Shown here: piece by piece, positions 18,654-27,580 of the stretch | How positions within the stretch are numbered: position 1 is the first letter of the stretch | Layout: each line of letters starts with the position of its first letter | Source: Olsenella uli DSM 7084 | Lineage (GTDB): Bacteria; Actinomycetota; Coriobacteriia; Coriobacteriales; Atopobiaceae | Direction: 5' to 3' | Assembly (NCBI RefSeq): GCF_000143845.1 | Contig: NC_014363.1 | Coordinates: 419,186 to 483,185 of the forward strand | Length of the DNA: 64,000 nucleotides | Made by a program: the position numbers and the translations under genes | Notes under the pieces: generated by a model | Told to the model about the DNA's origin: nothing | Seen by the model: only the letters and a program-made list of their open reading frames with translations | Database searches by the model: none

Positions 18654-19322
18654 ATGCTGGAGGATCTCAAGCTCAGAGTCATGAACGTCGCAAAGCAGGC
18701 ACAGAGGGAGGGCATGTGCAAGCATAAGTCCGGGAACTTCTCCGCCCGTGATGAGGAGACCGGTCTCGTGGTCATCACGCCGACGAGCGTTGACCGCGAG
18801 GACCTTGTCGTTCCCGATATGGTCGTCATGGATCTCGATGCCAACGTCGTCGAGAACCAGACGGGACTTCGTCCGACTTCGGAATCTCTGATGCACCTCA
18901 AGATCTACCAGACCCGTCCGGACGTAAGGGCAATCGCCCACACCCACTCCCAGTTTGCGACAACCTTCGCCGTCCTCGAAAAGCCCATCCCTGCGGTCGT
19001 CTACGAGATCGCAAACCTGAACTGCTCCAAGGCTCGCATCCCGGTCGCTCCCTATGGCCGTCCCGGCACCCCCGCTCTTGCGGACTCCGTTGTCGACTCT
19101 GTCAAGGAAGCTGACGTCCTCCTTCTCCAGGGGCATGGATCCGTTGCCGTTGACGAGGACAACATCGACGAGGCCTATCTCAAGGTCTGCTACATCGAGG
19201 AGCTTGCCGAGCTCTACTACCACGCCCTTACTGCAAATGGCGGCCAGGAGCCCAAGTCCTTCCCCGTCGAGGAGCTTCAGAAGTGGGAGTACCCGAAGGA
19301 GATCAAGTTCCCCAATGCGTAA
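18654..19322 (+). CDS. class II aldolase/adducin-family sugar-phosphate aldolase
   Basis: A 222-residue zinc enzyme of the class II aldolase family (L-fuculose-phosphate aldolase, rhamnulose aldolase, ribulose-phosphate epimerase). The zinc histidines are seen in AHTHSQFATTFA (near residue 96) and LLQGHGSVAVDED (near 160); SGNFSARD is the phosphate-binding start. It probably splits a ketose 1-phosphate, and one product could be a DhaK-type kinase substrate, since three Dha-kinase genes follow. The exact substrate is open. GGAGG lies before ATG 18654. Confidence 0.85.
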   Translation: MLEDLKLRVMNVAKQAQREGMCKHKSGNFSARDEETGLVVITPTSVDREDLVVPDMVVMDLDANVVENQTGLRPTSESLMHLKIYQTRPDVRAIAHTHSQFATTFAVLEKPIPAVVYEIANLNCSKARIPVAPYGRPGTPALADSVVDSVKEADVLLLQGHGSVAVDEDNIDEAYLKVCYIEELAELYYHALTANGGQEPKSFPVEELQKWEYPKEIKFPNA

Positions 19323-19338
19323 TCGTCTTCATGATCAT

Positions 19339-19364
19339 GGCTCACCCCCTTGGGGGGGTGAGCC
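19339..19364. terminator. strong GC hairpin after aldolase
   Basis: GGCTCACCCCC and GGGGGTGAGCC form a perfect stem around a loop of about four bases. There is no T-run after it, so it may act as a processing or stabilising hairpin at the 3' end of the aldolase message. Confidence 0.6.
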
Positions 19365-19425
19365 CTCTGACAACATGATTGGATGACGGATACACATGGA
19401 CGGCCAAGAAGAATGAAGCTGTGAG

Positions 19426-20016
19426 ATGAGTAAGAAGAATCCAAGGAAGAAGTCGGCAGAGGGCAACGCCCCGAATCAGACCAACCGCAAGGGCTTTTCG
19501 CTCCCTAAGGTCTCTGAGCGCAGGCATCCGGAGCCGGTGTCCGCGGGATCACGTGTTGCATCACTTGTTGAGCTCGCGGCCGTCTGCGCCGTCTGGGTTC
19601 TGGCGGCCCGCGTTCTCTTCGTGGGAGGGACTCTGCTCACGACAGCTCTTGTTGCCGTCCTGTATTTTGTGGGGGCACTCTCCATGTATGTGGTCCGCGC
19701 AGCGCTTGAGGCCAAACGGCGCTACGGCAGGACCGACAAGGACGCGCTGCTCTATTACAACCAGATGATCAAGGGAGACCAGAAGTGGTCCCTCTACATA
19801 GGAATGTCGTTCTTCGCGGTGTTCGTTGTCATGCGCTGGCTCTTCCCGAGCCCGAACTTTGACATGGTTGGTATTGATATCGCGACGGCTTTCTATCTCG
19901 GATATATCTGGACGGCCAAGTACAAGGGAGAGGAGCACCTGCCCTTCCAGTACATGGAGACCGTCTACCTCTTCCTGACCGTGATTACCAACTACATCGT
20001 TTATTTCCTTGGCTGA
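19426..20016 (+). CDS. unknown membrane protein of polyol cluster
   Basis: A 196-residue protein with a basic, Lys-rich N-terminus (about 40 residues) and four or five membrane segments, at about 44-66, 68-92, 120-142, 150-166 and 176-195. No family recognised. It sits between the aldolase and the DhaK gene on the same strand and ends 13 bp before DhaK, so it is expressed with them. It might help transport or anchor the pathway enzymes; this is a guess from context only. Confidence 0.7.
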   Translation: MSKKNPRKKSAEGNAPNQTNRKGFSLPKVSERRHPEPVSAGSRVASLVELAAVCAVWVLAARVLFVGGTLLTTALVAVLYFVGALSMYVVRAALEAKRRYGRTDKDALLYYNQMIKGDQKWSLYIGMSFFAVFVVMRWLFPSPNFDMVGIDIATAFYLGYIWTAKYKGEEHLPFQYMETVYLFLTVITNYIVYFLG

Positions 20017-20029
20017 GAGGACTGCAAGC

Positions 20030-21022
20030 ATGAAGAAGATCATCAACAGTTCCGAGAGCTACGTGGACGAGATGCTCTCTGGCATCTACGCCGCACATCC
20101 GGATCAGGTAAAGTATGCGGCCAATGACCTGCGCTGCTACTGCGCCGCCAAGAAGAAGGAGGGCAAGGTCGCCATCATCACTGGTGGAGGTACGGGTCAC
20201 CTGCCTCTCTTCCTTGGCTATGTTGGCGAGGGGCTGCTTGATGGCTGTGGTGTGGGCGGTGTGTTCCAGTCTCCCTCGGCCGAGCAGATTTATAACATCG
20301 CTACTGAGGTTGAGGCTGGTGCCGGCGTCCTCTTCCTGTACGGCAATTACACTGGTGACATCATGAACTTCGATATGGCTGCCGAGATGCTCGAGATGGA
20401 CGATATCGAGGCCAGGTCCATAGTGGGCGCTGATGACATCCTCTCGAACAAGGATCCCGAGTCTCGCCGTGGTGTCGCTGGAATCTTCTTCATGTACAAG
20501 GCGGCTGGCGCCAGGGCCGACCAGATGGGCACCTTGGGCGAGGTCCTTGCTGCAGCCAAGAAGGCTGGCGATAACGTCCGCACCGTTGGCTTTGCGCTCA
20601 CTCCCTGCATCGTCCCCGAGGTCGGTCGTGCCAACTTCGAGCTTGCCGAGGACGAGATGGCATTCGGTATGGGCATCCATGGTGAGCCCGGTGTCTGGAA
20701 CGGCCCCGTCAAGACCGCAGATGAGCTTGCCGAGGAGTCTGTGGACGAGATTCTGACCGACATGCCTCTCACTGACGGTGATGAGGTCGCGCTGCTCGTC
20801 AATGGCCTTGGAGCCACCTCAGTCGAGGAGCTCTACATCCTCAACAACTCGGTTCGCAAGCAGCTCGAGACTAAGGGCATCAGTGTCTATCGCTCCTGGA
20901 CCGGAGAGTACGCCACCTCCATGGAGATGATGGGTGCCTCCATCTCCATCTGCAAGGTCGACGATGAGCTCAAAGGTTACTTTGACTATCCCATCGATAC
21001 CCCCTTCCTGTGCCAGAAGTAG
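20030..21022 (+). CDS. dhaK: DhaK-like dihydroxyacetone/tetrulose kinase subunit
   Basis: A 330-residue kinase substrate-binding subunit. The covalent substrate histidine is His 217 (GMGIHGEPG), the acid/base pair is His 57 (GGGTGH) and Asp 110 (TGDIMNFDMA). After GGGTGH, the usual E-P-x-H of classical DhaK is L-P-L-F here, so the pocket differs from dihydroxyacetone kinases; homologues acting on erythrulose exist. It should work with the DhaL subunit encoded next. No DhaM phosphoryl donor is in the window, so ATP or another PTS protein would be the phosphate source. Confidence 0.85.
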   Translation: MKKIINSSESYVDEMLSGIYAAHPDQVKYAANDLRCYCAAKKKEGKVAIITGGGTGHLPLFLGYVGEGLLDGCGVGGVFQSPSAEQIYNIATEVEAGAGVLFLYGNYTGDIMNFDMAAEMLEMDDIEARSIVGADDILSNKDPESRRGVAGIFFMYKAAGARADQMGTLGEVLAAAKKAGDNVRTVGFALTPCIVPEVGRANFELAEDEMAFGMGIHGEPGVWNGPVKTADELAEESVDEILTDMPLTDGDEVALLVNGLGATSVEELYILNNSVRKQLETKGISVYRSWTGEYATSMEMMGASISICKVDDELKGYFDYPIDTPFLCQK

Positions 21023-21076
21023 TCTTTGTGCGCTCGCAAAGGGGTTGGTGGGCACCGAGCTTGGAGGGCTTGAGTG

Positions 21077-21727
21077 ATGGATAAGCTTACGATTGAAAAC
21101 ATTCCGCAGATGTTTGACTATGTCGGCATCCTCTTTGCCGAGAAGAGAGACGAGCTTTGCGCGATGGATGCTGTCATGGGTGACGGTGACCTCGGTCTCA
21201 CGATGAGCAAGGGCTATGGTGCTCTTCCTGCCTTCCTGCGTGACCTTACGGGAGAGGGTGACATCGGCAAGATGATGCTCAAGGGTGCCATGAAGATGCA
21301 GAACACCGTACCCTCTACCATGGGAACTCTGATGTCTTCGGGCATCATGGAGGCTAGCAAGGCATTCAGGGGCAAGACCGAGCTTGTCCCTGCTGACATG
21401 GTCACGTACGTAACCCAGTTTGCCATCGGCATCAGGAAGCGTGGCAAATGCGAGCTTGGCGACCGCACCATCCTAGATTCCGTCGATGCGGGGGCGAAGC
21501 GGGCAGCTGCCTTGGTTGAGTCCGATGCTTCGGCCAGTTTCCTGGACGTTTTGACCGCCGCCGTCGAAGGTGCCGAAGAGGGCTGTGAGGCCACTAAGGG
21601 TATGCTCCCGAAGTTCGGCAAGGCGGCCGTCCATTCAGCCAAGGCCAAGGGTATCGTCGACCAGGGTGCCCTTGCAGGCAAGTACATGCTTGAGGGCCTG
21701 AAGAACTACTTCGCCGACCAACAGTAG
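21077..21727 (+). CDS. dhaL: DhaL-like kinase subunit
   Basis: A 216-residue helical-barrel nucleotide-binding subunit. The three magnesium aspartates are Asp 31, 36 and 38 (MDAVMGDGDLGLTM), but the usual histidine after GDGD is Leu, and the usual GGASG/GGTSG phosphate loop is replaced by PSTMGTLMSSG. These changes mirror the altered DhaK partner. ATG 21077 was preferred to the GTG one codon earlier. Whether it holds ADP permanently (PTS type) or exchanges ATP cannot be judged. Confidence 0.83.
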   Translation: MDKLTIENIPQMFDYVGILFAEKRDELCAMDAVMGDGDLGLTMSKGYGALPAFLRDLTGEGDIGKMMLKGAMKMQNTVPSTMGTLMSSGIMEASKAFRGKTELVPADMVTYVTQFAIGIRKRGKCELGDRTILDSVDAGAKRAAALVESDASASFLDVLTAAVEGAEEGCEATKGMLPKFGKAAVHSAKAKGIVDQGALAGKYMLEGLKNYFADQQ

Positions 21728-21809
21728 CGTACCAACCCTAGCGGCGTAGGTGGGATAGCGTCTCCCTGCGCCGTTCTACCGCTTCTCAGCCAGTCGAAAG
21801 GAGACTCGC

Positions 21810-23522
21810 ATGCTCTACAACGATCCCAAGACTTTCCGCGAGGACATGCTCAGGGGTTATGTCGCTGCGTATCCTGACTATGTCGTCGAGGTCCCCGGTG
21901 GTGTCGCCCGTGCGACCAAGATGCCCGAAGGCAAGATCGCCGTCATCAACGGTGGTGGTTCCGGCCATTATCCCGCGTTCTGCGGCATCGTGGGCGATGG
22001 CTTCATGGACGGGACCGTGGTGGGCAACGTGTTCACCTCTCCTTCCACCGAGGACGTCCTGGGGGTCGCTCGCTCCGTCGACAACGGTAGGGGCATCTTC
22101 ATCGTCGGCGGTAACTATGCGGGCGACAAGATGAACTTCAACATGGCCCGCGACCGCCTTGTTGGGGAGGGCGTCGATTGCCGCTCCTTCTACATCACCG
22201 ATGACGTCGCGGCCGCCAAGGCCGAAGAGAAGGAGAAGCGTCGCGGCAACGTGGGCACCTTCATGGTCTTCAAGGCCGCCGGTGCCGCTGCGGCAGCCGG
22301 CGTCTCGTTCGACGACCTCGTCCGCATCACCGAGAAGGCCAACGAGCGCACGCGCACCATGTCCATGGGCTTCCGTGGCTGCACGCTGCCTGGCGAGGCG
22401 GCACCGCTGTTCCACGTTCCCGAGGGCAAGATGGAGATCGGCCAGGGCATCCACGGGGAGCCTGGCGTAGGCGAGGATGACCTGAGGCCTGCCGCCGAGG
22501 TTGCCCGGATCCTGGTCGACCGCGTCCTGGCCGAGGCGCCTGCCGACGACTCGAAGCGCATCGCCGTCATCCTGGATGGCCTGGGCTCCACCAAGTACGA
22601 GGAGCTCTTCGTGGTCTGGGGTACCGTGCGCGGGCTCCTCGAGGACAGGGGCTACACGCTGGTCGAGCCGCTGGTGGGCGAGTACGTGACGTCCCTCGAC
22701 ATGGAAGGTATCGCCCTTGCCGTCGAGTTTCTGGACGATGAGCTCGAGACCTTTTGGAGCGCTCCCTGTGACACCGCCTCGTTCCGCAAGGGCGCAAGCT
22801 CCATGGCCGCTGGCGAGCGCAAGGTCTATGCCGAGTCTGTCGAGGCTGCCGAGACCTTCGAGGAGGGCTCCGAGGCCTCGAACGCCGCAGCGGACGGCAT
22901 CGTCGACGCGTTCGCGCGCATGCAGGCCGCCATTGTCGATGCCGAGGACGACCTTGCCAGGATCGATGGCGTCGCCGGTGACGGCGACCACGGCCGTGGC
23001 ATGGTGAAGGGCTCCACCTTCGCCGCCGACGCCGCCAAGGCCGCGCGCGAAAGGGGCGCTGCCGCAGGCTCCGTGCTCAAGGAGGCTGGCAGGGCCTGGG
23101 CAGCCAAGGCCGGTGGCACCTCTGGCGTCCTGTGGGGCTCTGCCCTCGAGGCTGCCGGCGAGGTCGTGGGTGACCAGGCCGAGTCCTACGACGCAAGTCT
23201 GGCCGCAAAGGCCGTCAAGGCCGCCTACGAGAGGATGCTCTCCCTAGGTGGTGCCCATCGTGGCGACAAGACCATGCTCGATGTGTTGATTCCGTTTGGC
23301 GAGGAGCTTGAGGCGCAGGCCGCCGAGGGCAGGTCCCTCAGGGACGCCTGGTCTGTGGCCGCCGAGGTTGCGCAGAAATCGGCTGAGGAGACCGCGAACC
23401 TGGTCCCGAAGGTCGGCCGCGCCCGTCCCGCAGCCGAGCGGAGCCTGGGCACGCCCGACGCAGGCGCCGTCTCCATGGCCCTCTGCATAAGGGCCGCCTT
23501 GGGCCCAGGCCGTCCTGCCTGA
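21810..23522 (+). CDS. fused DhaK-DhaL kinase (ATP-dependent type)
   Basis: A 570-residue fusion. The DhaK part (1 to about 325) has GGGSGHYPAFCG, GGNYAGDKMNFNMA and the substrate histidine in GQGIHGEPG; the DhaL part (about 345-570) has the canonical GDGDHGRGM and GGTSGVLWG. Fused forms of this kind are ATP-dependent dihydroxyacetone or D/L-erythrulose kinases. It is the third Dha-type gene in a row and, unlike the separate pair before it, keeps the standard DhaL loop, so the two systems probably phosphorylate different ketoses or positions. It ends the operon; a family B repeat follows. Confidence 0.87.
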   Translation: MLYNDPKTFREDMLRGYVAAYPDYVVEVPGGVARATKMPEGKIAVINGGGSGHYPAFCGIVGDGFMDGTVVGNVFTSPSTEDVLGVARSVDNGRGIFIVGGNYAGDKMNFNMARDRLVGEGVDCRSFYITDDVAAAKAEEKEKRRGNVGTFMVFKAAGAAAAAGVSFDDLVRITEKANERTRTMSMGFRGCTLPGEAAPLFHVPEGKMEIGQGIHGEPGVGEDDLRPAAEVARILVDRVLAEAPADDSKRIAVILDGLGSTKYEELFVVWGTVRGLLEDRGYTLVEPLVGEYVTSLDMEGIALAVEFLDDELETFWSAPCDTASFRKGASSMAAGERKVYAESVEAAETFEEGSEASNAAADGIVDAFARMQAAIVDAEDDLARIDGVAGDGDHGRGMVKGSTFAADAAKAARERGAAAGSVLKEAGRAWAAKAGGTSGVLWGSALEAAGEVVGDQAESYDASLAAKAVKAAYERMLSLGGAHRGDKTMLDVLIPFGEELEAQAAEGRSLRDAWSVAAEVAQKSAEETANLVPKVGRARPAAERSLGTPDAGAVSMALCIRAALGPGRPA

Positions 23523-23546
23523 CAATGCGCGCGCGACGAGGATCGC

Positions 23547-23660
23547 GTGCACGCGTTTCGAAATCGTGTGCACGCCGGGCCCGGCCGATCGGATCTGTGT
23601 GCACGCCGGGCCCGTTCGATCGGGTCTGTGCGCACGCCGGGCCCGGCCGACGGCGGGCCG
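23547..23660. repeat. repeat element family B, copy 1
   Basis: A 27-bp near-palindrome (23547-23573) built as GTGCACGCG-TTTCGAAAT-CGTGTGCAC, running into three tandem 31-bp units that start at 23568, 23599 and 23630. Each unit begins (G)(T/C)GCACGCCGGGCCCG. It follows the last gene of the Dha kinase operon. Confidence 0.88.
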
Positions 23661-23798
23661 AGGGGGGCGTTGGACCCGGATGGCATCACACGATAGGCTA
23701 TGATTCACATACGGCTGTTGTCTAAGCCAGGGCGGCTTCTCCTTCTTGGTACTGCGCCTAGGGTATGTCTGGTGGCTGAGAGACGCGGGGGTGGTTGA

Positions 23799-24530
23799 GT
23801 GCAAAGCAACAGCACGACACCGCTGCATGTCCAGGCCTGTAATTATATCCGTGAAAAAATATATAACCACGAGTGGGAAGTGGGAAAGAAGATCCCTACT
23901 GAATTCGAATTGTGCGAGCAGTTGGGAATGAGCAGGGGGTCCATCAAGAAAGGCATCAAGACGCTCGTTGATGAGGGACTTCTCGTTCAATATCGTGGAC
24001 GGGGGACGTTCGTTACGGAATCCAACCGCTTTTCGCATCCATCGGGGAGCACCCTGCTGTCCTTCGCCGAGTCGCTCAGAGCGCAGGGCATAGAGTTCAC
24101 CACGGAGGTTCTTGGTAAGGAGCTTATTCCAGCGGATGACTTCCTGAGCAAGAAACTGGGTATTGCCATCGGCGAGCCGGTTTTCTATATGCGGCGAGTG
24201 CGCCTTGTTGAAGACGAGCCGGTAATGTATATCGAGAATCGCATCAATCGGACAGTCTGTCCGGGGATCGAAGAGATTGATTTTGAGACCGAGCCGTTGT
24301 TTCAGAGCCTAGAGAGATGCTCCAAGCACCGACTGGGCTTTTCGCGCGTGAAGTATGCCGCCAAGGTCGCAGGAGAGGAACGCGGCAGGGTCTTGAAGGT
24401 AAGCGAAGATGCGCCAATCCTGCATCTCGAGCAACATATATTCTATGATGACGATACGCCCACGGAGTGGGGAAACGTCTGGCTAAAGGCCAACAGGTAT
24501 GTCGTGGGTACGGTGTTGCTAAGGACGTAG
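23799..24530 (+). CDS. GntR-family regulator (HutC/UTRA type)
   Basis: A 243-residue repressor. The N-terminal winged helix (PTEFELCEQLGMSRGSIKKGI, ending YRGRGTFVTE) binds DNA; residues from about 85 on form a UTRA effector domain that binds a small sugar phosphate. GTG start at 23799. The gene is less GC-rich than its neighbours. It stands before the second sugar locus and is its likely regulator; two TTTGTA inverted repeats lie in the gap after it. Confidence 0.9.
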   Translation: MQSNSTTPLHVQACNYIREKIYNHEWEVGKKIPTEFELCEQLGMSRGSIKKGIKTLVDEGLLVQYRGRGTFVTESNRFSHPSGSTLLSFAESLRAQGIEFTTEVLGKELIPADDFLSKKLGIAIGEPVFYMRRVRLVEDEPVMYIENRINRTVCPGIEEIDFETEPLFQSLERCSKHRLGFSRVKYAAKVAGEERGRVLKVSEDAPILHLEQHIFYDDDTPTEWGNVWLKANRYVVGTVLLRT

Positions 24531-24572
24531 CCTGGGCTACCGTTTGAATCTTGACGTCGTGAGCGGTATGAA

Positions 24573-24602
24573 TCTCCCTGCGAGTGGCACGGGAGGTTTT
24601 TT
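24573..24602 (+). terminator. terminator after GntR gene
   Basis: CTCCC (24574-24578) pairs with GGGAG (24591-24595), followed by GTTTTTT. The stem is short, but the T-run and place, 43 bp after the stop, fit an intrinsic terminator separating the regulator from the aldolase operon. Confidence 0.6.
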
Positions 24603-24623
24603 CACTGCGTGCAAAAGACCGTG

Positions 24624-24647
24624 TTTGTATAGACGGCCAGATACAAA
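24624..24647. promoter_or_regulatory. candidate GntR operator 1
   Basis: TTTGTAT and ATACAAA form a perfect 7-bp inverted repeat with a 10-base spacer, in the AT-rich gap upstream of the aldolase gene. TGTATA-type inverted repeats are usual for HutC-type GntR repressors. Confidence 0.5.
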
Positions 24648-24743
24648 TCTGCTTGGCGCAAACAGGCATACAGTTATTTTAATAAGGTATTTATAGAGTT
24701 GGCAGGCCTGTGACGTGGGTCAGATCCTATCTAGAGGCCCTGC

Positions 24744-24794
24744 TTTGTACACAGATTACAAACTTGTCTGCATCTGTGCGCATTTGTATAAATA
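24744..24794. promoter_or_regulatory. candidate GntR operator 2 and half-site
   Basis: TTTGTA and TACAAA (24744-24762) form a second perfect inverted repeat with a 7-base spacer, and TTTGTATAAATA (24783-24794) looks like a further half-site. They lie 80-130 bp before the aldolase start, where a repressor would block its promoter. Confidence 0.5.
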
Positions 24795-24872
24795 CGCAGT
24801 AATCAGAGAACGACAGGACGACGTCAGGGCTTTTGTCGTGTATCCCAGCAGGTTCAAGAGAAGGAATCGGCC

Positions 24873-25724
24873 ATGCCTCTCATCAATATGGGTGACCTTA
24901 TCAAGATTGCAAAGAAGAACGACATCATGCTTCCGGCGTACAACACCACAGACGTCGAGATGACCCTTGGCATCATGGATGCGTTCGACAGAGCGGGAAT
25001 GCCCGGCATCATCCAGATTGCCCCGACAAACGTGAAGGTTACCGGATATGACTTCATTGCCGAGACAACACGCATGGCAGCCGAGAACTACGTCACTCCG
25101 TTTGCGCTCCACCTTGATCACGGCAAGGCGTTGGAGGATGTAAGACAGGCAGTCCTTGCGGGGTTCACGTCCGTGATGATTGACGGGGCGGCACTTCCCT
25201 TCGAGGAGAACATCCGGCTCTCTCGCGAGGCCGTCGATTTTGCCCATTGCTATGGCGTGTCGGTTGAGGCAGAGCTTGGTGCGATTAGGGGTAAAGAGGA
25301 CGATCACGTCTCTGAGGCGGACAGTCACACCGATCCGTCCCAGGTGGCAGAGTTCTGCGAGCGGACGGGCTGCGACACGCTTGCCGTGTCTATCGGCAAT
25401 GTCCATGGCCTTGAAGAGAGGCCCAAGATCGACCTGAGCCACCTTGCGAAGATTGCCGAGGTCGCGCCTGTGCCTCTTGTGCTGCATGGGGGCTCGGGCA
25501 TTCCCGATGAGACGATTCGTGCGATGAGGCGGTACGGGATGATCAAGGTTAACATTGCCAGCGATCTGAGGCGGGCGTTCATTCGCGCGATTGCATTGCG
25601 ATACGAAACAAATCACAACGAGGCAAATCTCGCCTCCGTCCTTCTCGATGCGCGCCATGCCGTTACAGAAGTGGCATATCAAAAGACGATGGCAATGAAC
25701 GCGTCCGAGATGCCTGTCGTCTAG
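24873..25724 (+). CDS. class II ketose-bisphosphate aldolase (tagatose/fructose type)
   Basis: A 283-residue zinc-dependent aldolase of the GatY/KbaY/Fba family, splitting tagatose or fructose 1,6-bisphosphate (or a related ketose phosphate) into DHAP and an aldehyde. The zinc histidines and catalytic Asp lie in HLDHGK (near residue 81), EAELG follows at about 130, GNVHG near 177 and LHGGSGIP near 207. It is the first gene of a second sugar operon, followed by EIIB, EIIC and a FGGY kinase, so a kinase product could be its substrate. Confidence 0.9.
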   Translation: MPLINMGDLIKIAKKNDIMLPAYNTTDVEMTLGIMDAFDRAGMPGIIQIAPTNVKVTGYDFIAETTRMAAENYVTPFALHLDHGKALEDVRQAVLAGFTSVMIDGAALPFEENIRLSREAVDFAHCYGVSVEAELGAIRGKEDDHVSEADSHTDPSQVAEFCERTGCDTLAVSIGNVHGLEERPKIDLSHLAKIAEVAPVPLVLHGGSGIPDETIRAMRRYGMIKVNIASDLRRAFIRAIALRYETNHNEANLASVLLDARHAVTEVAYQKTMAMNASEMPVV

Positions 25725-25794
25725 TCTCCGATGCGTGAGCAGTCCTCTGGTCTGCTGAATGTTGGACTGGGTGGGGAGAAGGGAAGGATTGGTC

Positions 25795-26076
25795 ATGACG
25801 AAGAAGAGGGTTCTGTTTGTGTGTGCGACTGGCATCGCAACGTCCACAGTGGTTGAGGAAAAGGTCATCGAGTACTGCAAGGACCAAGGCATCGAGTTCG
25901 ACTATGACCAGCGAAATGTTGCGAGCGTCCCGAACATCGCCGATGACTTCGATTTGATTGTCGCCACTACGAACATTCCGTACAAGCTCGACGTCCCCGT
26001 CATGAGCGGCCTTCCCATCCTCACGGGGTGGGGGTCGCAGGAGGTCCTCGACCAGATCGCGGACGCGCTGAGGTGA
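25795..26076 (+). CDS. PTS EIIB, galactitol family (second locus)
   Basis: A 93-residue EIIB with the phosphocysteine Cys 10 in FVCATGIATS. GGGAAGG lies before ATG 25795; the upstream in-frame ATG at 25759 adds residues foreign to the family. It is followed by an EIIC, but no EIIA gene is present in this operon. Confidence 0.9.
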   Translation: MTKKRVLFVCATGIATSTVVEEKVIEYCKDQGIEFDYDQRNVASVPNIADDFDLIVATTNIPYKLDVPVMSGLPILTGWGSQEVLDQIADALR

Positions 26077-26133
26077 GATGCGCTGAGGTGATAACGGAGC
26101 TCGCTTGGCTAGAAGAGAAGGGAACGAACGCAG

Positions 26134-27495
26134 ATGGATGGGCTGACACAGACGCTGTACGACATAGTGCAGTACATTTTGGGCTTTGGCGCGACGGTCA
26201 TGCTTCCGCTGGTCATCTTTGTCCTGGCCCTTGTTTTCCGCATCAAGCCTGCCAAGGCATTCAGGTCGGCACTGGTCGTCGGGATCGGTTTCGTTGGCGT
26301 CTTCGCAATTTTCAGTCTGATGGGCGAGCAGATCGGTCCGGCCGCGCAGGCAATCGTGGAGCGAACTGGGCTGAGCCTTCCGGCAGTAGACCTTGGATGG
26401 GCACCGCTTTCGGCAATCACGTGGGGGTCACCTATCGCGCCCTTTGCCATCGTCCTGACGTTGCTTATCAATCTTGTCATGCTGGCGGTAAAGTGGACGA
26501 AGACCATTGACATTGATATCTGGAATTACTGGCACTTTGCCTTTGCCGGTTGCCTTGTCTATGTCGCTACGGGCAATTTTGCGCTCGGCCTCCTCGGGTC
26601 TGCGATCGCTGCGGTCATCATTATCAAGATTGCCGACTGGTGTGCGCCGCTTGTCCAGAAATATTGCAACCTTCCTGGCATCTCCCTGCCGACTCTGTCC
26701 AGTGCCGTGTTCTTTCCTATTGGACTGCTGGGAAACTGGATCCTCGACAAGGTCCCCGGCATCAACAAGCTGCATGCCGACCCAGAGACGATCCAGAAGC
26801 GCTTCGGTATTTTTGGTGAGCCGATGATGGTTGGCTTCATGCTCGGCATGCTCCTTGGGTTGCTCGCCGGCTATGACTTCAAGGGTGTTCTTGCGCTCGC
26901 CATTAATCTTGGTGCGGTCATGTACATCCTCCCGCGCATGGTCCGCATACTCATGGATGGCCTTATCCCTATCTCGGATGGCGTGAAGGACTTCATGGCG
27001 AGGCGTTTCCCTGACCGCGCGGACTTCTATATCGGTCTGGACATTGCCGTGGCCATTGGCAACCCCGCGATCATATCGACGGGCCTCCTCCTGACCCCCA
27101 TCGCCATCCTCCTTGCCTTCCTCGTTCCCGGTAATCAGACGCTTCCGGTCGCTGACCTGTCGAACATGGCCGTCTTCTGCTCAATGATTGTCGTTGCGTG
27201 CAATCAGAACATAGTGCGTGCAGTCATCATTGCCATTCCCTGCCTGATCGGCGATCTTCTCGTATGCTCTGCCGCCGCGCCTCTCATCACCCAGCTGGCC
27301 ACAAGCGTCGGATATGACACCTCTGCGAGTGGTAGCCTCGTCACAGCCTTCCTTGATGGTGGCAACCCGTTTAGATACCTCATCTACCAGGTCTTCTCTG
27401 GAAACATCGTTGCGGCCGTCGTGGCGGTCATCGTCGCCGTGCTCGTAGCCTTCACCTGGAGGGTGACTCACAGGCAGGCGTATATGGAGGGCTAG
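26134..27495 (+). CDS. PTS EIIC, galactitol family (second locus)
   Basis: A 453-residue membrane permease with about ten hydrophobic segments, homologous in layout to the EIIC at 17.1 kb (VFRIKPAKAFRSALVVGIGF corresponds to VVRMKPKDAI there). It forms the transport complex with the preceding EIIB. Substrate unknown; the neighbouring aldolase and kinase suggest a ketose or polyol. Confidence 0.88.
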   Translation: MDGLTQTLYDIVQYILGFGATVMLPLVIFVLALVFRIKPAKAFRSALVVGIGFVGVFAIFSLMGEQIGPAAQAIVERTGLSLPAVDLGWAPLSAITWGSPIAPFAIVLTLLINLVMLAVKWTKTIDIDIWNYWHFAFAGCLVYVATGNFALGLLGSAIAAVIIIKIADWCAPLVQKYCNLPGISLPTLSSAVFFPIGLLGNWILDKVPGINKLHADPETIQKRFGIFGEPMMVGFMLGMLLGLLAGYDFKGVLALAINLGAVMYILPRMVRILMDGLIPISDGVKDFMARRFPDRADFYIGLDIAVAIGNPAIISTGLLLTPIAILLAFLVPGNQTLPVADLSNMAVFCSMIVVACNQNIVRAVIIAIPCLIGDLLVCSAAAPLITQLATSVGYDTSASGSLVTAFLDGGNPFRYLIYQVFSGNIVAAVVAVIVAVLVAFTWRVTHRQAYMEG

Positions 27496-27511
27496 CCCAA
27501 TCTGGTCCTGC

Positions 27512-27544
27512 CGGGCGCCGCATATGATGCGACGCCCGATTTTT
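27512..27544 (+). terminator. terminator between EIIC and FGGY kinase
   Basis: CGGGCGCCGCAT and ATGCGACGCCCG form an 11-of-12 stem around a three-base loop, followed directly by ATTTTT. The kinase starts 37 bp later, so it either depends on readthrough or has its own promoter. Confidence 0.85.
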
Positions 27545-27580
27545 ATGAGTCATCAGTTCTGAAAACGAGGTGAGACGGCC

